Numbered from the stretch's first letter, positions 1-6,072 are shown. The stretch: 8,769 nt of DNA from CBFGTJ01 sp965651815 (GCA_965651815.1 CBFGTJ010000136.1:1-8769), one strand, 5' to 3'. The notes: generated by a model not told the origin, from the letters alone. Program-made: numbers and translations.

Positions 1-30
1 ACCGATCTGGATGACGGACGTGTCGGTCAT
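1..30 (-). CDS. fliQ: Flagellar export gate protein FliQ, N-terminal fragment
   Basis: Only the first ten codons are in the window (MTDTSVIQIG); the rest lies beyond the left edge. FliQ is a small membrane protein with two hydrophobic hairpin helices that packs with FliP and FliR in the export gate of the flagellar type III secretion system. The call rests on position directly after fliP, on the short N-terminus, which resembles FliQ proteins (a few polar residues, then a hydrophobic-Gln-Ile-Gly start), and on the start context. The ATG overlaps the fliP stop in an ATGA (positions 27-30), and an AAGGGAG ribosome site lies 4 nt upstream inside fliP, so translation is probably coupled to fliP. 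Too little is visible for a sequence-only identification. Confidence 0.75.
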   Translation of the reverse strand, partial: MTDTSVIQIG

Positions 31-956
31 GTCACTCCCTTGTAGTTGGCGACCAACGACTGCACCGTGAGCGCCCAGCCGTTGACCATCACGAACAGCA
101 GCAGCTTCAGCGGCAGCGACACGAAGACCGGCGGCAGCATCATCATCCCGAGCGACATCAGGACGGCCGACACGACCAGGTCGAGGATCACGAACGGGAT
201 GAACACGACGATCCCGATGATGAACGCCGACTTCAGCTCCGAGATCACGAACGCCGGGATGAGCGCCACCAGCGAGGTGTCCTCCGGCTGCTCCGGCCGC
301 TCACCGCCCTGCAGGGACAGCATGAGGTCGAGGTCGCTGCTGCGCGTGTTGGCGAGCATGAACTCCTTGATCGGGCCCTCGGCCTCCTTCAGCGCCTCGG
401 ACTGGGCGAGCTCGCCGTTCAGGTAGGGCTGCAGCGCGGTGTCGTTCACCTGCGTCAGCACCGGTGCCATCACGAACAGGCTGAGGAACATCGCCAGCCC
501 GACCAGCACCTGGTTCGGTGGGATCGACTGCACACCGAGCGCGTTGCGGACCAGCGACAGCACCACGACGATCCTCGTGAACGAGGTCATCATGATGAGG
601 ATCGACGGTGCCAGGGCGAGGACCGTCAGGCCGAGGATGATCGTGACCGTGCGGCTCGGCACCTGGGTGGGGTCCTCACCGTCGCCGCCGAGGTCGACGC
701 TGATGTCGAGCCGGCCGTCGCCCTCCTCGCCGTCGCGGGCGGGTCCGGGCGCGCCGTCGAACAGCGAGCCCTCGTCGTCGCCCTGGTCCGCCGTGGCGTC
801 GGGCAGGGTGGGGAGCTGGGGTCCGGGCTGGGCGCCGGCGGTGGCGCTGCCGAGCGCGGTGACGACGAGGACGACGAGCAGCGCGACCGCCGTCAGGGCG
901 CGGCGGTGCGCGGTCGGGGCCGGTCGGCGCCGCAGGGCGCGGGGGCGGGAGGGCAC
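27..956 (-). CDS. fliP: Flagellar type III export gate protein FliP
   Basis: FliP (309 aa) forms the pentameric core of the export gate through which rod, hook and filament subunits cross the cytoplasmic membrane. A basic N-terminus (to about residue 20) is followed by a hydrophobic stretch (21-38) and an Ala-rich AxA-like site near 38-42, a probable signal peptide. Residues 45-100 form an acidic Gly/Asp/Pro-rich linker. The conserved core starts near 103 and includes MMTSFTRIVVVLSLVRNALG (122-141), the PPNQVLVGLA block (146-155) and the MMMLPP motif (271-276), whose methionines match the family's gating ring. About four membrane segments are visible: 103-125, 147-168, 230-262 and 277-303. 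The GTG start is the only option, because an in-frame TGA lies 30 nt upstream with no other start codon between. No good ribosome site precedes it, so it may depend on translation of fliO, which stops 13 bp upstream. Confidence 0.97.
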   Translation of the reverse strand: MPSRPRALRRRPAPTAHRRALTAVALLVVLVVTALGSATAGAQPGPQLPTLPDATADQGDDEGSLFDGAPGPARDGEEGDGRLDISVDLGGDGEDPTQVPSRTVTIILGLTVLALAPSILIMMTSFTRIVVVLSLVRNALGVQSIPPNQVLVGLAMFLSLFVMAPVLTQVNDTALQPYLNGELAQSEALKEAEGPIKEFMLANTRSSDLDLMLSLQGGERPEQPEDTSLVALIPAFVISELKSAFIIGIVVFIPFVILDLVVSAVLMSLGMMMLPPVFVSLPLKLLLFVMVNGWALTVQSLVANYKGVT

Positions 957-969
957 GCGGGGCGGAGGG

Positions 970-1443
970 TCAGGAACGACGGACCGTCAGTTCCTGCAGC
1001 GCCTCGACGAAGCCCATCCGTGTCCGCTCGGCGGTCGGAGCCGCCGTGGGGTGCCCGGTCCGTCGGGCGCCCCCTGTCCTGTTCGTGGCCCTGGTGGTCC
1101 TGGCGTGGCGAACCGCCACGGCCGGTCGGGGAGCGTCGGTGGCCTCCTGGCCGCGCCACGCCGAGTCCAGGTCCGGTGCGTCGCTGAGCACCGAGATCTG
1201 CTGGCCGGTCACCCCGAGCAGCAGCGGTCGGTCCCCGACGCGTGCGAGCACGATCGAGGAGCTCTTGCCGAGCGATCGGCGGTCGAGCACCTCGAGGCGC
1301 CCGGTGGGGCGCCCGCCGGTGACGGCGCGCAGCAGCCCGCGGCGTCGCAGCGCCCAGGTGGCGGCGCCCACGAAGGCGAGCACCACCCCGAACGACAGCA
1401 CCAGCCGCAGCAGCAGCACGAAGGTGTCGGTGTCCTCGGCCAT
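970..1443 (-). CDS. fliO: Flagellar biosynthesis protein FliO
   Basis: FliO (157 aa) is a membrane protein that helps assemble the FliP ring of the export gate. One transmembrane helix spans about residues 9-31 and is followed by a basic stop-transfer ALRRRG. The FliO domain is residues 49-88, including LEVLDRRSLGKSSSIVLARV, the Gly-rich LLLGVTGQQI and the closing ISVLSD. A low-complexity Arg/Thr/Ala-rich stretch (about 100-142) leads to a short amphipathic C-terminus, MGFVEALQELTVRRS, a type of ending common in FliO proteins. Its ATG lies 9 bp after the fliN stop with only a weak GAG as ribosome site, suggesting coupling to fliN. The position between fliN and fliP is the standard one. FliO is poorly conserved, so domain pattern and synteny carry the call. 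Confidence 0.9.
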   Translation of the reverse strand: MAEDTDTFVLLLRLVLSFGVVLAFVGAATWALRRRGLLRAVTGGRPTGRLEVLDRRSLGKSSSIVLARVGDRPLLLGVTGQQISVLSDAPDLDSAWRGQEATDAPRPAVAVRHARTTRATNRTGGARRTGHPTAAPTAERTRMGFVEALQELTVRRS

Positions 1444-1452
1444 CGGGTCGCG

Positions 1453-2397
1453 TCAGCTCTCGGGGTGGCCGGTGATCTCGGTGAGGCGCACGCCGTACTC
1501 CTCGTCGATCACGACGACCTCGCCGCGGGCGATGAGCGTCCCGTTGACGAGCAGGTCGATCGGGCTCCCCGCGGTGCGGTCGAGCTCGATCAGCGAGCCG
1601 GGCGCGAGGGACAGCAGCTCGCTCACGCACATGCGGGTCCGGCCGAGCTCGGCGGTGACCTTCATCTCGACCTCGGACAGCACGTGCATCGCGGCCACGG
1701 TCGGTGCCGCGGTGCTGCGGGTCTGCTGTGCGGCGGGAGCGGCGGGAGCGGCGTGGGCCGTCGGCACGTTCGGCGCGGCGACCTGCTGCTGCGGCGCCTG
1801 CTGCTGCGGCGCCTGCTGCTGCGGCGCCGCGGTCGGGGCGTCCGCCGCGGCCTCGTCCTGGGTGGTGTCCTGCGCGGCCACCGTCCGACCGGTCACGGCC
1901 ACCGAGCCGACCAGCTCGGTGCCGGCGAACAGGCCGGACGCGGCGAGGGTGGTCCCCTCCGCCGTGACGAGCAGGTGGCGCAGCTGGTCGGCGTCGCCCA
2001 CGGGCATCGCGTTGACGAGCACGCCGCCGCGCTCGGTCGCCCAGGACTCCATCGCCGCGGTGACCGGTGCCATCCACGGCTCGGGCGAGTCGTCCTCGGC
2101 CGTGCCGGCGGCGCGGCCGAGCTCCTCGCCCACCAGCAGCACGATCTGCACCGCGTCGGTCTCGCGCAGGCCGGCGATCACGCCGTGCACCCCGCCGGGC
2201 GGCAGCAGGTCGTCGGGACCGTCCTGCGCGTCGGCGGGACCCGCCTGCAGCTCGGTGGTGGCGACCGTCGAGAACGCCGCCGCGACCGCGCGGGCGAGCG
2301 CCTCGGTGTCGGCGCAGAGCTGCTCGGGCGTCGTGCCAGCCGGTGCGGTCGCGTCCTGGGTCGCGAGGCCGTCCGCGAGAGGCGTGTCAGTGCTCAA
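1453..2397 (-). CDS. fliN: Flagellar switch protein FliN, long form with FliY-like N-terminal region
   Basis: FliN (314 aa) sits at the base of the C-ring, where it takes part in rotor switching and export. The C-terminal SpoA domain (about 237-308) is very clear: VEMKVTAELGRTRM, LLSLAPGSLIELDR, then VNGTLIARGEVVVIDEEYGV. Residues 24-172 form an alpha/beta region (TPEQLCADTEALARAV, GVHGVIAGL, VQIVLLVGEELG, WMAPVTAAMESW) whose layout resembles the CheC-like half of FliY. The paired Glu and Asn residues of CheC/FliX/FliY phosphatase helices are not evident, so phosphatase activity is unlikely. A flexible linker (about 173-236) contains three APQQQ repeats (191-205). Translation starts at TTG in a TTGA overlap with the fliM stop, with TGGAG 5 nt upstream. 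No EIDALL-type CheY-binding peptide is seen at the N-terminus. The FliY-like reading of the N-terminal half is an inference. Confidence 0.93.
   Translation of the reverse strand: MSTDTPLADGLATQDATAPAGTTPEQLCADTEALARAVAAAFSTVATTELQAGPADAQDGPDDLLPPGGVHGVIAGLRETDAVQIVLLVGEELGRAAGTAEDDSPEPWMAPVTAAMESWATERGGVLVNAMPVGDADQLRHLLVTAEGTTLAASGLFAGTELVGSVAVTGRTVAAQDTTQDEAAADAPTAAPQQQAPQQQAPQQQVAAPNVPTAHAAPAAPAAQQTRSTAAPTVAAMHVLSEVEMKVTAELGRTRMCVSELLSLAPGSLIELDRTAGSPIDLLVNGTLIARGEVVVIDEEYGVRLTEITGHPES
1782..1826 (-). repeat. Three perfect 15-bp tandem repeats inside fliN
   Basis: The plus-strand unit CCTGCTGCTGCGGCG occurs three times in a row without change. In the fliN frame each copy encodes the same five residues, and the array gives APQQQ x3 in the linker between the FliY-like region and the SpoA domain. 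The 15-bp length keeps the frame, so gain or loss of a copy would only change linker length. Identity at the nucleotide level suggests recent slippage rather than old selection on the residues. Confidence 0.95.
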
Positions 2398-3377
2398 GGG
2401 TGCTCCAGTGGTTCGGTGGCGGGTTCGTTCTCGCCGGGCGTCCGGCGGAGGGAGGTGACGACCTGCGCGGCGACGCGCTTGCCCTTGCGGGCGGGCCGCA
2501 CCTCGAACAGGGGCACCCCGTCGACGACCGCGGTCAGGTCCTCGTTCGACGGGTGCCCGAGGGTCAGCACGTCGCCGGCCTGGAGCGTCAGGATGTCGCG
2601 CCCGCGCACCATGACCGGCTCGAAGGTGACCGACAGCTCGACGGGGACGTCCAGCAGGCGCGAGGCGAGCCGCTCACGCGCGGCGATCGCGTCCGGGTCG
2701 CTGCCCGCGTGGCCGGCGGAGCGGGACATGTCCGTCAGCACCGGCTTGAGCGTGGCGTACGGGTAGCAGAGCGAGAGGTTGGTCTCGCAGACGTCCCCGA
2801 TCTGGAGGGTCAGGTTGACCACGATGACCATGTCGGAGGGGGCGGCGAGCTGCGCGAACTGGGGGTTCGACTCGATGCCCACGACCGACGGGCGGATCTC
2901 CGCGACCGACTCGAACGCGTACGAGAGCTCGTTGAGCGCCCGGTCGGTGACGGTGCGGATCAGACCCGTCTCGATGTCGGTGAGCGCGCGGTGGCGGGTC
3001 GGCGCCGTGCCGCGGCCGCCCAGCAGCAGGTCGACCATCACCATCGCGGCGTCGACCGGGAGCTGGAAGATCCCGACGCCCGGCAGCGGTTCCAGCGAGA
3101 GCACCGACAGGTGCGTCGGGATCGGCATGTCCCGCACGTACTCGTCGTAGGTGAGCTCCTCGATGGAGGAGACCGAGGTCCCGCAGACCGATCGCAGGCT
3201 CGACGACAGCAGCGTCGAGAGCTGGCCCGCGAACGTCTCGTGGATGATCTCCAGGTGCCGGAGGTGGTCCCGGTTCAGCTTGTTCGGGCGGCGGAAGTCG
3301 AAGGTCCGGGTCCGCGCCGCACGGCCGTTCGGCGCGGCCTGGAAGTTGTCGTCGGTGTTCGTCCCGTCCAGAGGCAC
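2394..3377 (-). CDS. fliM: Flagellar motor switch protein FliM
   Basis: FliM (327 aa) links FliG to FliN in the C-ring and normally receives phosphorylated CheY. The conserved TFDFRRPNKLNRDHLR (25-40) opens the core. The CheC-like middle domain follows with GIFQLPVDAAMVMVDLLLGG and the GGRG motif at 120-123, which matches the GGxG loop that contacts FliG. The C-terminal SpoA domain is about 241-312 (LLDVPVELSV, GRDILTLQAGDVLTLGHP, GVPLFEVRPARKGKRVAAQV). The first 24 residues are polar and lack the LSQxEIDALL CheY-binding peptide. The GTG start is forced: an in-frame TAG ends 6 nt upstream and no other usual start codon occurs before the conserved core. No Shine-Dalgarno sequence precedes it, unusual for this cluster, and a 64-bp gap with a hairpin separates it from fliL. 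It overlaps fliN by 4 bp. Confidence 0.97.
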   Translation of the reverse strand: MPLDGTNTDDNFQAAPNGRAARTRTFDFRRPNKLNRDHLRHLEIIHETFAGQLSTLLSSSLRSVCGTSVSSIEELTYDEYVRDMPIPTHLSVLSLEPLPGVGIFQLPVDAAMVMVDLLLGGRGTAPTRHRALTDIETGLIRTVTDRALNELSYAFESVAEIRPSVVGIESNPQFAQLAAPSDMVIVVNLTLQIGDVCETNLSLCYPYATLKPVLTDMSRSAGHAGSDPDAIAARERLASRLLDVPVELSVTFEPVMVRGRDILTLQAGDVLTLGHPSNEDLTAVVDGVPLFEVRPARKGKRVAAQVVTSLRRTPGENEPATEPLEHP

Positions 3378-3415
3378 GACGGTCTATCGGCCGGTGCCGC
3401 CGGCTCGTGAGGGTT

Positions 3416-3437
3416 CCCGCGCGATCTGTCGCGCGGG
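3416..3437 (-). promoter_or_regulatory. Perfect 9-bp hairpin between fliL and fliM
   Basis: On the minus strand CCCGCGCGA, a 4-nt loop CAGA and TCGCGCGGG form an uninterrupted 9-bp G+C-rich stem that begins 4 nt after the fliL stop codon. No T-run follows, so it is not a standard intrinsic terminator. It could be a partial terminator, an mRNA 3'-end stabiliser or a processing site that sets the fliL:fliM ratio. A smaller GCCGG/CCGGC stem (3390-3404) lies between it and the fliM start. The pairing is seen directly; the role is inferred. Confidence 0.5.
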
Positions 3438-3441
3438 TGCG

Positions 3442-3942
3442 TCACTGGATGACCAGATCGGTCAGGTAGAGCCGGTGGAAGTCGTCCCCGTACAGCTCCT
3501 CGGCGCCCTCGGTGAGGGTCGACTTCAGCGACTCGAGCCCGGCGGGCGACGACAGCTGCTTCGCGGTGAGGTCCGCCACCTCGAAGATGATCAGGTCCTT
3601 GAGCCGGTTCGCCGAGCCCTGCTGCTCGAACGACGCGACGTCCACGCTCTCGCCCAGCTCGATCGCCACGCCGATGCGCAGGAACCGGTCGTCCGCGAGG
3701 TTCAGCGTCAGCGGCTCGAGCGCGATCGTCGGACCTGCCGGCTCCGTGGTGCTCGGCGCGGCGACCGCACCCGCGCCGGCACCGCCGGCGGGACGCAGCA
3801 GGAACGCCGCGGCGACCATGCCGACCGCGAGCACCAGCGCGGGCACCAGGTTGGACCGGCGCTTCTTGTCGGCCGGCTCGGGGGCCGCCTCGACCTCGTG
3901 CTCCTCCTCCGCGGGGGCGTCGACCGTCTCGGTCGCGCTCAT
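3442..3942 (-). CDS. fliL: Flagellar basal body-associated stator protein FliL
   Basis: FliL (166 aa) is a single-pass membrane protein that surrounds the MotAB stator and supports its function under load. An acidic cytoplasmic N-terminus (1-25) is followed by a basic KKRRS (26-30) and one transmembrane helix (about 32-49). An Ala/Gly/Pro-rich linker then leads to the extracytoplasmic FliL domain (about 73-166). Family landmarks are LEPLTLNLADDRFLRIGVAIEL (75-96), LKDLIIFEVADLTAKQL (114-130) and the C-terminal YLTDLVIQ. Length is normal for the family. The ATG has the best ribosome site of the window. motB ends 40 bp upstream, which places FliL directly after the stator genes it works with. 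Confidence 0.95.
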   Translation of the reverse strand: MSATETVDAPAEEEHEVEAAPEPADKKRRSNLVPALVLAVGMVAAAFLLRPAGGAGAGAVAAPSTTEPAGPTIALEPLTLNLADDRFLRIGVAIELGESVDVASFEQQGSANRLKDLIIFEVADLTAKQLSSPAGLESLKSTLTEGAEELYGDDFHRLYLTDLVIQ

Positions 3943-3948
3943 GTGGGC

Positions 3949-3956
3949 ACCTCCTT
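3949..3956 (-). promoter_or_regulatory. Strong ribosome binding site of fliL
   Basis: The minus strand reads AAGGAGGT, a full match to the anti-Shine-Dalgarno core, 6 nt before the fliL ATG. It is clearly stronger than the sites of its neighbours and sits in the 40-bp motB-fliL gap, so fliL is probably translated independently of motB and at a high rate. Confidence 0.85.
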
Positions 3957-3982
3957 CGCTCCTGGGCGAGCCGTCGCCGCGC

Positions 3983-4837
3983 TCACCGCCCTGCCTCCGA
4001 CTCGGTCAGCGCGCGGGCGTCGGTCCGCGTCACCTTCGAGTACACGGCCACGTCGACCCGCCGGTTCTTGGCCCGGCCCTCCGGCGTCGCGTTGCTGGCC
4101 AACGGGCGCTGCTCGGCGTAGCCGGCCGCCGTCATGCGTGACGGCGGCAGCCCGTGGTGGTCGACCAGGTAGCGCAGCACGGCGCCCGCCCGGGCCGTCG
4201 ACAGCTCCCAGTTCGACGGGAACCGCGAGTTCGAGATGGGGCGGTCGTCGGTGTGGCCCTCGATCGCGATCTGGTTGTCGAGCGACCGCAGCGCGGCGGC
4301 CACCGCGTCCAGCGCCCGCGAACCGGCGGCCTCGACGTGGGCGGAGCCGGGCTCGAACAGGACGTCGTCGGCGACGATGCTCACCACCAGCCCGCGCTCC
4401 TCGCGCCGGAAGCTCACCGCGTCGTCGACGCCCTCGACACGGGCGTGCTCGCGGATGACCGACTCGGCGCGGTCGAGCTCCTGGGCCGCGACCGCCGCGG
4501 CGCGCTCGTGGGCCTCCTCGCGCTCGAGCGCCGCAGCGGCGGCGTCCTCGATCGGCGAGGCCACCGGCGCCACCGTGGTCGTCGTGACCTCGGCAGCGGT
4601 CGGGGAACCGTCCAGGATCCCCTCGCCGCCGGTGAACGGCGAGCTGATCCCGACGTGCGAGGCGAAGCTGGCGCTGAACTGGCGCATCTTCTCGAGGTCC
4701 TCGTTCCCGATCGCCCAGAGCACGAGGAACAGGCCCATGAGGAGGGTGAGCATGTCGGCGTAGGGGATGACCCACGCCTCGTGGTTGCCCTCCTCCTCCT
4801 GGTGGGCCTCCTCGTGCCGGCGCCGTCCCTTACGCAC
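3983..4837 (-). CDS. motB: Flagellar stator protein MotB
   Basis: MotB (284 aa) pairs with MotA to form the ion-conducting stator and anchors it to peptidoglycan. A highly charged cytoplasmic N-terminus (1-19) precedes the single transmembrane helix WVIPYADMLTLLMGLFLVLW (22-41). Asp28 in the PYAD motif is the ion-binding residue of the family. The following segment (about 45-65) is in the position of the plug that keeps unassembled stators closed. An Ala/Glu-rich helical linker (about 95-135) leads to the OmpA-like domain (about 145-268), with DDVLFEPGSAHV, the EGHTDDRP motif (193-200), NWELSTARA (209-217) and GRAKNRRVDV as peptidoglycan-binding landmarks. The GTG start lies inside the motA end (8-bp overlap), with AGGGAG 9 nt upstream. 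No residue clearly shows whether the motor uses protons or sodium. Confidence 0.97.
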   Translation of the reverse strand: MRKGRRRHEEAHQEEEGNHEAWVIPYADMLTLLMGLFLVLWAIGNEDLEKMRQFSASFASHVGISSPFTGGEGILDGSPTAAEVTTTTVAPVASPIEDAAAAALEREEAHERAAAVAAQELDRAESVIREHARVEGVDDAVSFRREERGLVVSIVADDVLFEPGSAHVEAAGSRALDAVAAALRSLDNQIAIEGHTDDRPISNSRFPSNWELSTARAGAVLRYLVDHHGLPPSRMTAAGYAEQRPLASNATPEGRAKNRRVDVAVYSKVTRTDARALTESEAGR

Positions 4838-5618
4838 TCTTCTTCGCTCCCTGTGCGTCGGCGCGCTGGGCGGGCGGGAGGTGGCTGCGCATCAGGTCGT
4901 CGAGCACCCTCGGGTTCGAACCGGCCTGGATGGCGAGCACGCCCTCGACGATGAGGCGCTTGCGGGCGACCTCGGCCGCGGAGAGGCGGGTCAGCTTGGC
5001 CGCCCAGGGCAGGAAGATGCCGTTGGCGGCGAACACGCCCCAGAACGTCGCGACGAACGCCGCGGCGATGCCGTGACCGAGCTCCTCGGGGTTGTCGAGC
5101 TTGCCGAGCGTGGCGATGAGGCCGACGACGGCGCCGATGATGCCGAAGGTCGGCGAGTAGACCCCGAGGTTCGTGACGAGCTTGGCGCCGCGCTGGTGGC
5201 GGGCCTGCATCGCCCGGATCTCGGTGTCCATGATGTCCTCGACGATCTCGGGGTCCGCGCCGTCGACGGCGAGCTGGAGCCCCCGGCGGAGGAACGGGTC
5301 CTCGACCGACTCGATGTCGCTCTCGAGCGCCAGCAGCCCCTCGCGGCGGGCCTTCTCGCCGAACGACACGATGCGCTGGATCATCTCGTCGACGTCCTGG
5401 TCGTCGGTCTTCGAGGTGAGCTTCTTCAGCAGCTTCGGGAACGCCTTGACGTCGGCCATCGTCGTGCCGAGGAAGGCGGCGCCGAAGCTGGGGAGCAGCA
5501 CGATCAGGAACGCTGCGGGGACGGCGAAGAAGGCGGACGGCGAGACGCCCTTCATCAGCGATCCGACGAAGATGCCGATGAGGACGAGCAGCAGGCCGAC
5601 CAGTGATGCGGGATCCAT
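4830..5618 (-). CDS. motA: Flagellar stator protein MotA
   Basis: MotA (262 aa) forms the five-subunit ring around MotB and pushes on FliG. Four membrane helices are visible at about 4-22, 30-50, 152-172 and 186-206. The cytoplasmic loop carries KARREGLLALESDIE (89-103), the conserved block whose Arg and Glu contact FliG charges. Channel prolines are in GVYSPTFGIIGAVVGL (Pro156) and in the last helix (Pro204), equivalent to the two essential prolines of the family. A basic region, LTRLSAAEVARKRLIVEGVLAI, follows the last helix as in other MotA proteins. The ATG lies 3 bp after the flbD stop, and its ribosome site GAGGGGAGG (9 nt upstream) is embedded in the end of flbD. It overlaps motB by 8 bp, consistent with coupled synthesis. 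Confidence 0.97.
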   Translation of the reverse strand: MDPASLVGLLLVLIGIFVGSLMKGVSPSAFFAVPAAFLIVLLPSFGAAFLGTTMADVKAFPKLLKKLTSKTDDQDVDEMIQRIVSFGEKARREGLLALESDIESVEDPFLRRGLQLAVDGADPEIVEDIMDTEIRAMQARHQRGAKLVTNLGVYSPTFGIIGAVVGLIATLGKLDNPEELGHGIAAAFVATFWGVFAANGIFLPWAAKLTRLSAAEVARKRLIVEGVLAIQAGSNPRVLDDLMRSHLPPAQRADAQGAKKSA

Positions 5619-5621
5619 GGC

Positions 5622-5954
5622 TCAGCGCCTCCCCTCGTGTCGTGGCTCATCGGACTCGACCACCAGCCGCAGCGGCCCGGTCGCGTGCGTCGACCGGTGC
5701 GAGGCCACGCGGCGCACGCCACGCTCGCCCTCGACCGGGTCGTCGCCCATCTCGGCGAGCCCCGCGTCCGCGGCGATCAGCACCCGGGCCCGGAACTCGA
5801 CGACCTTGTCGACCACGTCGGCGCAGGTCTCCGACACCACGTAGCGGGTGCCGTCGATCAGTGACACGACGGTGTCGCCAGACGCCTCGACACGCTCGAT
5901 CAGGTCGGCGTTGATGCCCACCTGCGTGCCGTTGAGTCGCGTCAAGAGGATCAC
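5622..5954 (-). CDS. flbD: FlbD/SwrD-family flagellar protein with extended C-terminus
   Basis: This is a small protein of the FlbD family; the Bacillus subtilis relative SwrD raises flagellar motor torque. The core is residues 1-55: VILLTRLNGTQVGIN, DLIERVEASGDTVVSLIDGT, then RYVVSETCADVVDKV, matching the family pattern of a T-R-LNG opening, an IE-x-xDT centre and a YVV-E end. I chose the GTG at 5954 (110 aa) because it gives the usual family N-terminus and has GGAGG 7 nt upstream. An upstream in-frame ATG at 6011 would add 19 residues without family character and has no ribosome site. Residues 56-110 are a polar, Arg/Asp/Glu-rich tail; many FlbD proteins stop after about 60-80 residues. The position between flgE and motA is typical. 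Confidence 0.88.
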   Translation of the reverse strand: MILLTRLNGTQVGINADLIERVEASGDTVVSLIDGTRYVVSETCADVVDKVVEFRARVLIAADAGLAEMGDDPVEGERGVRRVASHRSTHATGPLRLVVESDEPRHEGRR

Positions 5955-5961
5955 GACCTCG

Positions 5962-5966
5962 CCTCC
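5962..5966 (-). promoter_or_regulatory. Ribosome binding site deciding the flbD start
   Basis: GGAGG on the minus strand lies 7 nt before GTG at 5954. It supports starting flbD there rather than at the in-frame ATG at 6011, which is preceded only by a C/G-rich stretch without purine runs. Confidence 0.75.
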
Positions 5967-6022
5967 GTGCTTCGTCGTCCACGTGCCACCCGTTGGTGGC
6001 GGTTCATCCATGTGCCGCCGGC

Positions 6023-6063
6023 GCGGTGCCGGCCCCTGTCAATCGGACGGGGGCCGGCTCCGC
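6023..6063 (-). terminator. Long G+C-rich hairpin in the flgE-flbD gap
   Basis: The two arms pair at 16 of 18 positions around a 5-nt loop. On the minus strand they are GCGG, an A/A mismatch, GCCGGCCCC, a C/A mismatch and GTC, then loop CGATT, and the matching arm. It starts 54 nt after the flgE stop and ends 68 nt before the flbD start. No T-run follows, so a classical intrinsic terminator is not certain. In a G+C-rich actinobacterium it may still act as a partial terminator or protect the 3' end of the hook-gene transcript. Structure is seen; function is inferred. Confidence 0.5.
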
Positions 6064-6072
6064 TGAGGCTTC

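Noticed and set aside
893..2077. A 394-codon minus-strand frame overlapping fliN and fliO.
   Set aside because: It is an Arg-rich out-of-frame reading of fliN and fliO, both of which have clear conserved domains in their own frames.
439..2766. A 775-codon open frame on the plus strand, opposite fliP, fliO, fliN and fliM.
   Set aside because: Its product is Arg/Gly/Ala-rich low-complexity sequence with no recognisable domain, and it lies opposite four clear flagellar genes. Long antisense frames are expected in very G+C-rich DNA.
2067..4458. Further long plus-strand frames opposite fliN, fliM, fliL and motB.
   Set aside because: Same reason: composition follows the antisense reading of conserved genes, with no family resemblance and no supporting start context.
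3939..4775. A 278-codon minus-strand frame inside motB that would overlap the fliL start.
   Set aside because: It is an out-of-frame reading of motB, which has full MotB motifs in the other frame; the product is Arg/Gly-rich without domains.
6037..6042. TTGACA on the minus strand upstream of flbD as a -35 promoter element.
   Set aside because: No TATAAT-like -10 hexamer is found about 17 nt downstream, where the sequence is all G+C, and the hexamer lies in the loop and arm of the hairpin. No sigma-28-type TAAA/GCCGATAA pair was seen either.
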